A DNA stretch of 64,000 nucleotides, taken from NCBI RefSeq assembly GCF_003315175.1, contig NZ_QNRQ01000014.1, positions 48,802 to 112,801 on the forward strand. The letters are read 5' to 3'. A program made the position numbers and the translations under genes. This DNA is from Eoetvoesiella caeni (lineage in GTDB: Bacteria; Pseudomonadota; Gammaproteobacteria; Burkholderiales; Burkholderiaceae_B). Shown here one piece after another: positions 56,556 through 64,000 of this stretch; position 1 is the first letter of the stretch; each line of letters opens with the position of its first letter. The notes under the pieces are model-generated. The model had not been told where the DNA came from. It saw only the letters and a list, made by a program, of their open reading frames with translations, and searched no databases.

Positions 56556-57318
56556 CGGCTATGACTCGATCGTAGACGGCCCCGACAAAGGCGGCATGGC
56601 CGTCGACGTACAGACCGATACCCAATTGTCCAATCGGACCAGGATAGGCCTGCAGCGCCTGCGTCAGCAGCGCCTGCGGGGAGTTTCCGGAGAACGTGAA
56701 GAGGAGATGTTTCACGCTCTCGGGCGGGATACCGTGCCGATAGAGCGCCTCGTCGATGGCGTCGACGAGCGGTGCGTCGGTGCCTAGTTCCATCAGTCTG
56801 GCTGAGATAAAGGATAATGCATGCGACGAGGGAAGGCCGCCATCCTTATCCAGGCCGCCCCGCGCCTCCTCCAGCGTTTGAGCACGCAGGTTGATGCGGC
56901 TCTTGGCCTCTGTTTTCAGGAAACAGAGGCGCTGTGTTGCCGGATCGAGAAGCATGCCGATGACGTCGTCGCCGCGCATCGCCATGTTGCGGTGATCCTT
57001 CCAGCGCAACCGTTTGATAGGCGCGCGATAACCGCTGTGCGCGTCGATCCATTCTGTAGCGTAGATCTCGCCGAGGTCACCCGATCGGATCTGCGGCGTT
57101 TGCGGGAGTAGATCGGTGATCATCTGAGCAGCTGCGGCCTTGCCCAACCTCGCAAACGCGGCGGCGATGCGCTCCTCGGTGGCGTAGTGGGCGGGGATAG
57201 CCCTAGCCGTCACCTGAATGCCGGTCGCAGTGTCCGCTGGCCGGCCTGTCATGACGCGAACATGATGATTGCCTAATGGCGTGTCTGCCGAGTCGCACCA
57301 ATCATTGAATTGGACCAT
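56539..57318 (-). CDS. hamA: Hachiman system nuclease HamA (DUF1837)
   Basis: 259-residue protein of the HamA/DUF1837 type, a PD-(D/E)XK nuclease. Candidate active-site residues are E84 (SGDLGEIYATEW), D117 or D118 (RGDDVIGM) and E137-A-K139 (FLKTEAKS). The start at 57318 is preceded by AAGGAGG; an in-frame extension to 57504 lies inside the upstream gene. It directly precedes the helicase gene, the standard hamA-hamB order. Known Hachiman HamA cuts DNA broadly on activation, killing the infected cell. The assignment rests on domain look and pairing. Confidence 0.82.
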   Translation of the reverse strand: MVQFNDWCDSADTPLGNHHVRVMTGRPADTATGIQVTARAIPAHYATEERIAAAFARLGKAAAAQMITDLLPQTPQIRSGDLGEIYATEWIDAHSGYRAPIKRLRWKDHRNMAMRGDDVIGMLLDPATQRLCFLKTEAKSRINLRAQTLEEARGGLDKDGGLPSSHALSFISARLMELGTDAPLVDAIDEALYRHGIPPESVKHLLFTFSGNSPQALLTQALQAYPGPIGQLGIGLYVDGHAAFVGAVYDRVIADANHP

Positions 57319-57328
57319 GCCCTCCTCC

Positions 57329-58132
57329 TTAGCTCGGAAAAAGGTCGCGAACGCGAAGAAAGGGCATGCCGGTTTCGGCTGCTCTGCGCACCTTCTGTTC
57401 AAGAACTTGGTTGAGCGGTATCTCGCGGTCGAGCAACTCATAGAGATCGAGGCCGTCCATACAGATAACGCGCTTGCCTCGGCCGAAGGCGATGAGGCCA
57501 TCATTCGAGAAGCCGCTGTTGCTCACGAACAGGCCCCGCGTCCAGGCGGCCTTCTGTTCAATCTTGCCGTGGAACGTGTGCAAATCGGCGACGCCAATTG
57601 GCTGACTATGCCATTTGGCTTCCAGCAGATAGGTCTCGCTGCCGAGTTGGAAGCTGCCGTCGATTTGCTCACCGCGAAGGCGGAACGGCTCCTGAGCGGC
57701 CAAACCGAATGCGTCGAACATCCCCTTGAGAAAACCCTCGAAGGCAAAACCACGGGCCTGAGCACTGAGCGAGGAGACCTGTAGCAGCTCGGCCTTAATG
57801 GTGGCGATCTTCTGACGATCGACGGTGGGTTGGAGCTGGGATTGGGTTGGCTTCGGAGCCGCACCACCGGAGAGACGATTAATCAAGCCTTGATAGCGCG
57901 ACTGCGCATTGATTACTGGATCCTTGCTGCCGCTGCGGGCAAGATAGTCGGAGCGGTGCTCCCAGAGAGCTGTAAGTATGCAAACGGCAGTGGCATCGTC
58001 ACAGTTCTGTAGGAAATAGCGCAGCCGCTTCCCCTTGGAGCCACCATTAGCCGCGTATTTGGGATCGTCAATATTGACCCTTAGCTCCGAGGCAAAAAAA
58101 TCCGCAAAACTCGTGTCGGAAAAATCGAGCAC
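57329..58132 (-). CDS. PD-(D/E)XK (Mrr-like) restriction endonuclease-like protein
   Basis: 267 residues from GTG at 58132. N-terminal part (1-110) begins LDFSDTSFADFF, and the C-terminal half is an Mrr-type nuclease domain: RGFAFEGFL (about 127-135), D158 in EQIDGSF, and E171-A-K173 in YLLEAKW. It precedes hamA by 10 bases on the same strand, so it is likely part of the same defence operon. The frame stays open upstream with protein-like sequence (NSIRSNDLRLVDDLVDFIRG), but no ATG, GTG or TTG occurs there; an ATT at 58204 follows GGGGGTGA. The true N-terminus is therefore uncertain. Confidence 0.75.
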   Translation of the reverse strand: MLDFSDTSFADFFASELRVNIDDPKYAANGGSKGKRLRYFLQNCDDATAVCILTALWEHRSDYLARSGSKDPVINAQSRYQGLINRLSGGAAPKPTQSQLQPTVDRQKIATIKAELLQVSSLSAQARGFAFEGFLKGMFDAFGLAAQEPFRLRGEQIDGSFQLGSETYLLEAKWHSQPIGVADLHTFHGKIEQKAAWTRGLFVSNSGFSNDGLIAFGRGKRVICMDGLDLYELLDREIPLNQVLEQKVRRAAETGMPFLRVRDLFPS

Positions 58133-58239
58133 GAACCCGGGACCTCGGATGAAATCAACGAGGTCATCTACAAGGCGTAGATCGTTGGACCGTATTGAGT
58201 TAATAAATTCACCCCCATTGACGAAAACAAACCGCTTAA

Positions 58240-58452
58240 CTAACTCACGCAGCTCTGACGGCGCTCGCGGTCCTGGTCGGCGATCTCACCCGGCTGCAAT
58301 GCCAGCTCGGCATCGCTCATACCCTCCAGCACATCACGCAGACGCCCCCAGCAGGCAATGGGCGGCGGCTCGAACTCATAGCCAGCGGCGGCCATCTCGG
58401 CCCCGACTTCCTCGGTGATGAAAAACGGCTCGCTTGTGCTGTCCCTCTTCAT
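58240..58452 (-). CDS. Small hypothetical protein between res and the nuclease gene
   Basis: 70 residues from ATG at 58452; a TTG at 58503, touching the stop of the res gene, would add 17 polar residues. Acidic and charged, with PFFITEEVGAEMAAAGYEFEPPP and MSDAELALQPGE, no membrane segment. No family recognised. Its place directly after the Type III helicase gene suggests an accessory or regulatory part of that system. Confidence 0.6.
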   Translation of the reverse strand: MKRDSTSEPFFITEEVGAEMAAAGYEFEPPPIACWGRLRDVLEGMSDAELALQPGEIADQDRERRQSCVS

Positions 58453-58503
58453 ACGCTGCCGCTCCGATAGTCGCTGATCTGATTCGTCACTGCGCTTGGA
58501 CAA

Positions 58504-61104
58504 TCACTGATAGTCATCTGCCAGCCCACTGCTGAACAGCAGCTCTGCATCCTGGCCCACGGCAATCGCATCCCGCACGTCCTGCCGTTTCAAATCGAGT
58601 ACCCGCAGCTTGTCGCTACCCTTCACCTGTGCAATCGACTCGATCCTGCGATAGGCATCAGCATGGTTGGCAGCGTACAGCGCCAAGCCTTGCAGCTTGG
58701 CAAGCGCGTCACTCAGATGCAGGCCGTGCGGGTCAACCAGATCGACGGCGAGAGAGCCATCCCCCTGCGTGGCAAAGAACAGAAAGTCGGGGCGAACAAT
58801 GCCGTACTGCCCCGATTTCTCATAGGCAATACCCAGCGAAGCCTGCCCAGGCTGCTGCGGGTTGCGATACCAGAACGAGAACCCCGGCCTTGCCGATTCA
58901 GTCTCGACTACCGTCCGCTCCCAGTCATTCAGTTCAGCGGGGTATTTGCCGGCATCGTTGCATAGCAAGTGGTCATCCCAGACTGGGAGCACTCTCACCT
59001 TGCCGTTTTCGTTCGCCTTGGTTGCCTCATAACGAGCTTCAGGCTTGAGCAAGCCCACGTCCTGCGGCTCCGTGCTCATTTCGATGATCTGCCTGTACGA
59101 CTCTCGTCGATCATCGCTGAGCGCCTTGATCTGCGCCCCATACCGAGTCAACCAGTCCTTCGCTAGCTTATCGGCCTCAGCATCAAAATAGGCCTGCGCC
59201 TCCATCACCAGCCCCAAACCAGCAACGGTTACGCGGGCCTCCATGATGGCCTCAAGAAAGCCTTCCGGGTCTTCGTTCCGGTCGGCTTCCTGGCTCGCCA
59301 GATGGTCGACATACGAATGAGCAATCGCCGGGCTGAAGATGCGCGCCGCACGGCGGTAGGCATCGTCGATCACCGCCATATCGGCATCTTCCCAGAACTG
59401 TTCCAGGCTCCGGCCCTGTCCCAGCATGTCTGCTTTCACGGTTTTCCCGTCCACAACTAACACGGACTGCCGCTTGGCCTTGATCTTGGCTTCGTTGTCG
59501 GCCTGAAACGAATCCAAGGCTGCGTGCATCTCGGCGTGTGCCAGTCTGCCCGCGCCGGACAGAATATCGTCGGACGCCAATTCGTGTGCCAACGAAGTCA
59601 ACCTGACCGCAGGCCTGGCACCACGTTGCGGCCGCGTTTGTGACGGCAACGCCTCGAATGCTTCCCACACGGCAGGCGCGACAGCAGGGTTCGGCTGCAC
59701 CTCCATGTAGTCGATCAACACGCGCCCAGGCGTTGCCGCCTCGTTGCCAGTTGTCAGCTCATCGACCACCTGCTCCACGGCCTTGCGATTGAATTTCGGC
59801 AGCAAGCAGTCCACTGCGTTCAGGCGGTCGTTGCCAGGAATACGGCGGGCCAGCGGCGAACGTACCAGGCGACCCAGCAACTGAGTGATGTGCGTCTTGT
59901 CGCTGGCCGCACGGAACGACACCATGACCTCGGCACGCGGGCAATCCCAGCCGGTGCTGATCGCATCCTTGGCAATCAGCACCCGCACCCAGGCCGATTC
60001 TTGAACTCGCTGCGGCTCGATGTAGGGCACATCGCGGTTACCGAAGCGCTGTGTGGTGTGATCCCCAAAAACGTGCGCCACGCTGGCAGAGGGCAGCTCA
60101 GGGTAGCGCTCGAAAATGGTATCCAGCGCCCGCCCGATTTCATCGGGGTCAGGCGTGTTGGGCACCTGCAAAACCATCAATGGCACGACAAGCTGAGCTT
60201 CCTGTTGCTGCTTGGAATAAGCGCCCCAGGCAAGACTGGATTCCTTCAATTTATCGGTCGCACGCCGCACCAGCACGGTATCGAAATCGCCCGCATTGTC
60301 TGGAATATCCAGCAGGATGGTGTCCTTGATCAGGCCGGACTCTTGCACCTTGGACGCATCAACTTCCACATTGGGCAGCTTGATGTGTTTGCCTGCCGAC
60401 TCAATCGCTTTGTTGAACCGCTCCACCGTGGCTGAAATACCCCAGACAGCAGGAACACCGGGCACGCTGCCCACGCCATTGATGAGCCGCTGCACAATCG
60501 TGCTTTTGGCGTTCTGGCTGGCTGCTGTCTGCACACCCATACCACGGTGCGCCTCATCCAGCACCAGATAAAGCGTCAAATCCGGGTCTTCAATGGTGTT
60601 CTGAATAGTGTCCCAAATCGTGTATGCCCGCAGGTCGGGCCGCATGTCCGCGAAGGTGCTGTCCAGCTTGGCGGCCATTTCTTCAGGATCATGGCCACGC
60701 ACCAGCAAGCTGTTCTTGCTGAGCTTCTGGGTATTGAGGAAGTAAATTTTCCCCGCCTGGAATTTCGGTCTGTTGAAGGTGTTTTCCACCACCACCAGGT
60801 CGGTGTAGTTGATGCGGTCACTCGCCTCGATAAAGCGAAAGCGGGTCTGTTCGTTCAGCGAAGGGTCGTCGCTGAACCAGATCACCACCGCGCCGGGGTC
60901 GGCATCAAAGCTGAACTCATCATCACCGTGAAACAGCGCCTCGAATGTGGCAGCGGCCATCACGGTCTTACCCGCACCAGTCACCGCTGTAAGCGAAAAC
61001 GCCGTTCGGTCGGATTCGTTATGCCACAGGCGGCGGGCCTTGCCCAGGTTATTCAGGGAGTCGCGGACGGCGTCGCGCTGGTAGTCTTTGAGCGTGAACT
61101 TCAT
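58504..61104 (-). CDS. Type III restriction-type helicase/endonuclease subunit (Res-like)
   Basis: 866-residue DEAD/DEAH helicase of the Type III restriction family. Walker A VTGAGKT (41-47), DEAH (VLDEAHRGMG) and motif VI (QLLGRLVRSPLARR) are clear. The C-terminal domain contains RPDFLFF and then DLVDPHG where a PD-(D/E)XK enzyme would have E-x-K, so nuclease activity is uncertain. It lies 3 bases after the mod gene on the same strand. The methylated site would be set by Mod. Confidence 0.88.
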   Translation of the reverse strand: MKFTLKDYQRDAVRDSLNNLGKARRLWHNESDRTAFSLTAVTGAGKTVMAAATFEALFHGDDEFSFDADPGAVVIWFSDDPSLNEQTRFRFIEASDRINYTDLVVVENTFNRPKFQAGKIYFLNTQKLSKNSLLVRGHDPEEMAAKLDSTFADMRPDLRAYTIWDTIQNTIEDPDLTLYLVLDEAHRGMGVQTAASQNAKSTIVQRLINGVGSVPGVPAVWGISATVERFNKAIESAGKHIKLPNVEVDASKVQESGLIKDTILLDIPDNAGDFDTVLVRRATDKLKESSLAWGAYSKQQQEAQLVVPLMVLQVPNTPDPDEIGRALDTIFERYPELPSASVAHVFGDHTTQRFGNRDVPYIEPQRVQESAWVRVLIAKDAISTGWDCPRAEVMVSFRAASDKTHITQLLGRLVRSPLARRIPGNDRLNAVDCLLPKFNRKAVEQVVDELTTGNEAATPGRVLIDYMEVQPNPAVAPAVWEAFEALPSQTRPQRGARPAVRLTSLAHELASDDILSGAGRLAHAEMHAALDSFQADNEAKIKAKRQSVLVVDGKTVKADMLGQGRSLEQFWEDADMAVIDDAYRRAARIFSPAIAHSYVDHLASQEADRNEDPEGFLEAIMEARVTVAGLGLVMEAQAYFDAEADKLAKDWLTRYGAQIKALSDDRRESYRQIIEMSTEPQDVGLLKPEARYEATKANENGKVRVLPVWDDHLLCNDAGKYPAELNDWERTVVETESARPGFSFWYRNPQQPGQASLGIAYEKSGQYGIVRPDFLFFATQGDGSLAVDLVDPHGLHLSDALAKLQGLALYAANHADAYRRIESIAQVKGSDKLRVLDLKRQDVRDAIAVGQDAELLFSSGLADDYQ

Positions 61105-61107
61105 CCG

Positions 61108-63234
61108 TTACTCTCCGTTAGTGAAGCTGAAATTGGTCAGATACGATTCGTACAAGCGCACCGGCTCGACGCCATCGGGCAACCGCTTGGCAATCGCCTG
61201 GAAGCGGCGGTCATCATCGGTGACGATATAGGCAATGCGTACTCCATCGGCCTTAGCCAGCGCCTTGATAAAGGGTGTGGCCGCATCCACATTGCTGAGC
61301 AAGCCATAAGTATTGGCCACCGCCCACCCATTGTCGGGCAGCTTGTCTATGCGACTGCCCTGCGCTCCTGCTCGCAGCCACAGCAACGGCGCAATCCGGT
61401 TGAACGCCAGGTTGTAATTGACCGATACCGGCGTCTCATAGGTCAGCGTGAAGAACTCTGCGTTTTCCTCGAAGCCTTCAGCCATCGGAAATTCATCGGT
61501 GAATTTGTAGTCGCCCTTGATGGGTTCGCCGTCGGGTGTCTTGCCCGTGATGGCAGCGGCAACGCGAGGTTTGGTGATGTAGTCGCAGATGCCCCACTTT
61601 TCCCACTCGGCATCGCCGGGACGCCAACCTGCTTCGCGCAACTTTTTCTGTTCGTCAGCGGCAACTTCGTTGTTAGTCACACTGATGCATTGGCGCTGCC
61701 CGCCGTCTTGCTTGTTAAGCCGCATTACAGCGTGCGCAGTGGTTCCAGAACCAGAAAAGAAGTCGAGAATAACAGCCTCCGATTTGTCAGAGACAAAGAA
61801 ACGTAGTGCATCTTCAACCGCATAGAGCGACTTTGGAAATGGAAATCTGCGATAAGGAAGAAAATTCAGCAGCAACCTCGTGCCGTATTGTGTCGCATCA
61901 TGTGAACCAATACGCCATTGAGAGCCAGGTACGGTAACGCGATCTGTCGTTTCTAGTGTCGAAGTAATTACCGATCCGTCGTCGCGACGCCCAAGCACCT
62001 CATAAGTTCCGTTCTCAATTTTCGAACGCTCGCCCTCTGCCAGGTAATATACGGGAGTTGTTTCACCCTTCAGTTCTCCAAGTCGAAGCCCTCCGGACGA
62101 CAAAACTTCTCTCACAGTGGATGGCTTAAGCCGCCAACGTCCCTCTGTTCCGTTTTTGCGGATGGGCCAAACAGCTATCGTTCCATCGGGAGCTACCGTG
62201 TCGTGACGATTCGCACCTACCCCAATTGGTTCACCAACGCTATGGAACGATTTCCCATCTTCATAAACAAAAAAAGGGTAGAAAGTTTCAGGGTGCCCGT
62301 CTCGAGTTGGACTTGATCCAGATTTTCGAAGTAAATCCCATCGAATGTCACCTTTATGAGTTCGGCCCTTTGTCGTGATCCACTCGTCAGAAAGGCGAAT
62401 TGGTTTGACCCCACTTCGCCCCAGCATCACGAAAAAATAATACTCGTCGGATCTGCCGAAATACCCTGCACGAGCAACCGCTGCTGGGTTGATTGAAACA
62501 CTAACCATTTGGGTTCTAGCTTCTGGGAATACCTGTTCTAAAAGCAACCCAAGCCGCAGATACTCCTTTTCATCAATAGTTACGATCAACACTGAATCCG
62601 CCGGATTCAACAATTCTTTCGCTACCAGCAAGCGGCGCTCCATCATCGCCAGCCATTTGCTGTGACGATATTGGTCGTCGCCCTCCACATAGTCGTTGTT
62701 ATACTTCCAGTCCTTCGCCCCGGTGTTATACGGCGGGTCGATATAGATGACGTCCACCTTTCCCCGGTGGGTATAGGTCAGCGCTTTGAGAGCGTGGTAG
62801 TTCTCACCGTTGATGACGGTGTGGCACGGCTTGTCGCCACCACGCTGCACTTTACCGGTGCTGACCAGGCCGGGATAGATGATGTCGCGGAACTGGGCTA
62901 CCACCACCAAATCCCCCAGCGCCACGGTCTGCATTTCGACCTCTGTCGCATCCAGCAGCTCCAAGTCAGCCGTTTTCTTCGCCTTGTGGATCGACTTCAC
63001 CTGCCACAGCCGCTGATCGCCCTTTTGGGTTGTGCCACGTTCCGACAGCACGCGCACCTTGTCGCCCTTGCGTATCGGGCGCAGCGGCAGTTCAACCGCT
63101 TCGGGGCTATGCCGCTCGAAGTTCAAGCCGAAGGGAAGGCGCGAAGAGAGAATCTTGAACTCTCGATCCAACTCAGCCCCCAGGGCCGAATCTTTGGCTT
63201 TTGCCTTGGCAATCAAATCAGTCAGTCTGGACAC
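61108..63234 (-). CDS. Type III-type DNA methyltransferase (Mod-like, N6-adenine, beta class)
   Basis: 708 residues from GTG at 63234; a TTG at 63294 would overlap the resolvase gene further. Catalytic motif IV is DPPYNTG (DPPY at 166-169) and the AdoMet motif LDFFSGSGTTAHAV lies in the C-terminal third, the beta-class order. A long central target-recognition region lies between. It methylates the host's sites to protect against the partner Res. The gene is the first of the restriction operon and starts just after the resolvase stop. Confidence 0.9.
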   Translation of the reverse strand: MSRLTDLIAKAKAKDSALGAELDREFKILSSRLPFGLNFERHSPEAVELPLRPIRKGDKVRVLSERGTTQKGDQRLWQVKSIHKAKKTADLELLDATEVEMQTVALGDLVVVAQFRDIIYPGLVSTGKVQRGGDKPCHTVINGENYHALKALTYTHRGKVDVIYIDPPYNTGAKDWKYNNDYVEGDDQYRHSKWLAMMERRLLVAKELLNPADSVLIVTIDEKEYLRLGLLLEQVFPEARTQMVSVSINPAAVARAGYFGRSDEYYFFVMLGRSGVKPIRLSDEWITTKGRTHKGDIRWDLLRKSGSSPTRDGHPETFYPFFVYEDGKSFHSVGEPIGVGANRHDTVAPDGTIAVWPIRKNGTEGRWRLKPSTVREVLSSGGLRLGELKGETTPVYYLAEGERSKIENGTYEVLGRRDDGSVITSTLETTDRVTVPGSQWRIGSHDATQYGTRLLLNFLPYRRFPFPKSLYAVEDALRFFVSDKSEAVILDFFSGSGTTAHAVMRLNKQDGGQRQCISVTNNEVAADEQKKLREAGWRPGDAEWEKWGICDYITKPRVAAAITGKTPDGEPIKGDYKFTDEFPMAEGFEENAEFFTLTYETPVSVNYNLAFNRIAPLLWLRAGAQGSRIDKLPDNGWAVANTYGLLSNVDAATPFIKALAKADGVRIAYIVTDDDRRFQAIAKRLPDGVEPVRLYESYLTNFSFTNGE

Positions 63235-63263
63235 GGAAATGCTTTCCCTCTTTTGTTTCTTCG

Positions 63264-63836
63264 CTATTGATGGCGTGGTTGTACGACGCCGCAATGCTTG
63301 TAAATCGTGGTTCGAGATACGCCATAGCGACGGGCCACGTCAGCCACCTGAATATGGGGGTCACGCAGCAGGGCTTTGATCTCTCTAACCTGCTGTTCAT
63401 CCAGCTTCGGCTTGCGGCCACCGGCGCGGCCACGGGCACGAGCGGCCGCCAACCCGGCTTGCGTCCGCTCTCGGATCAAACCGCGCTCAAATTCGGCCAG
63501 TGCTGCGAACACATGAAAAATAAGCTTGCCCGCCGCGCTGCCGGTTTCGATCTTTTCTGTCAAACTTTCAAAGCCGATGCTGCGCTGCTCAAGATCGGTC
63601 ACGATCTGCACAAGGTCTGGCAGGCTGCGCCCGAGCCGATCCAGCCGCCACACCACCAGGGTGTCCCCTGCCCGCAGCGCCTTGCGGCACTGCTCAAGCT
63701 CGGGGCGAGCCGTATTCTTGCCACTGGCCGCTTCTTCATAGATCACGCCACACCCAGCCTGCTGGAGCGCGTCGCGCTGCAGGTCAAGGTGCTGATCATC
63801 GGTTGATACGCGGGCGTATCCTATGCGTTGATTCAT
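63264..63836 (-). CDS. Serine recombinase, Tn3-type resolvase
   Basis: 190-residue resolvase/invertase. The catalytic domain opens IGYARVSTDDQ (nucleophile Ser near residue 11), with RLDRLGRS and the long E helix (AEFERGLIRERT); a C-terminal HTH reads VADVARRYGVSRTTIYKH. It would resolve transposition cointegrates at a res site, expected upstream (63837-63968). It is oriented with the restriction genes and ends 30 bases before the mod start. No transposase gene is in the window. Confidence 0.92.
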   Translation of the reverse strand: MNQRIGYARVSTDDQHLDLQRDALQQAGCGVIYEEAASGKNTARPELEQCRKALRAGDTLVVWRLDRLGRSLPDLVQIVTDLEQRSIGFESLTEKIETGSAAGKLIFHVFAALAEFERGLIRERTQAGLAAARARGRAGGRKPKLDEQQVREIKALLRDPHIQVADVARRYGVSRTTIYKHCGVVQPRHQ

Positions 63837-63968
63837 GGACGCATCCGGGACATTGAAAACTTGACGCCGATATTAACACCAGAGAGCGGCTTTCACGAAG
63901 GTAAATGTCATTTTCAGAAGGTGACTGCACGGAATATCAAGAGTCGGCTGCACAGTCTTTTCTGATCT

Positions 63969-64000
63969 GTGGTCGTCTCAGAAAACGGAAAATAAAGCAC
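63969..64000 (+). repeat. Tn21-subgroup (Tn3 family) terminal inverted repeat, cut by the window edge
   Basis: TCGTCTCAGAAAACGGAAAA and the following bases match the terminal inverted repeat of Tn21-type transposons as I remember it (usually preceded by GGGG; here GTGG). Read outside-in, the transposon body would lie to the right, beyond 64000. The resolvase gene at 63264-63836 would then be outside this particular end. Confidence 0.65.

Noticed and set aside
63234..63294. TTG at 63294 as the start of mod
   Set aside because: It lies inside the resolvase gene and adds 20 basic residues; GTG at 63234 fits the conserved beginning better, though this is not proven.

Overview
This 64 kb window comes from a high-GC betaproteobacterium of the order Burkholderiales, most likely family Alcaligenaceae (Pusillimonas/Bordetella-like). 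The evidence is the cytochrome c oxidase cluster with its small DUF2970 and twin-transmembrane genes, a PhaM-type granule protein, a DUF3717 protein, and glmU and glmS about 5 kb apart. This is inference from gene content; no database search was possible.

Region 1 (64-9832, + strand) is a tightly overlapping operon: a fused LivH-LivM permease, two LivG/LivF ATPases, a fumarate-reductase-like flavoprotein, a short [2Fe-2S] protein, a winged-helix protein and a full-length 5-oxoprolinase/hydantoinase. Region 2 (9911-11317, - strand) is formaldehyde detoxification (frmA then frmR). A gene-poor stretch follows (11318-11808), holding a FrmR-like operator, the scar of a second hydantoinase gene and a 220 bp inverted repeat.

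Region 3 (11809-24622, - strand) is a catabolic operon. In transcription order it encodes indolepyruvate-type ferredoxin oxidoreductase (iorA, iorB), ring-hydroxylating dioxygenase alpha and beta, acyl-CoA ligase, a cysteine-less thiolase-fold protein, a DUF35 protein fused to a degenerate SDR domain, a cyclase-family hydrolase, an SDR and a LivK binding protein. A divergent MarR regulator (24972-25406) sits beside it. The enzymes fit a dioxindole/isatin route for indole-3-acetate or a similar indolic acid, ending at anthranilate or anthraniloyl-CoA; LivK could feed the region 1 transporter.

Region 4 (25459-28641, - strand) is a Fur-box-preceded flavinylation cluster: PepSY membrane protein, DUF2271 protein with an ApbE target motif, DUF4198 protein and ApbE. 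rpoH follows under a CIRCE-like operator, then a terminator with a group IIC intron relic directly behind it, then a frameshifted CPA1 antiporter with a cyclic-nucleotide domain.

Region 5 (33189-41755, mostly - strand) is the aa3-type cytochrome oxidase cluster: coxB, coxA, a 36-residue assembly protein, DUF2970, coxC, SURF1, a SCO-like protein, ctaA, ctaB and SCO. ctaG/cox11 is missing from its usual place. Region 6 (42018-52294) holds housekeeping genes (NUDIX, PhaM, glmU, MFS, glycosyltransferase, Lrp, glmS) with a hipBA toxin-antitoxin pair among them.

Region 7 (about 52300 to the right edge) is an accessory defence island starting at the 3' end of glmS, the classical attTn7 position. 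Just after glmS are two direct repeats whose core matches Tn7 TnsB-binding sites. The cargo is a Hachiman system (hamA, hamB) with an extra PD-(D/E)XK nuclease gene in front, a Type III-like restriction-modification pair with a small middle gene, a serine resolvase, and at the edge a Tn21-type terminal inverted repeat.
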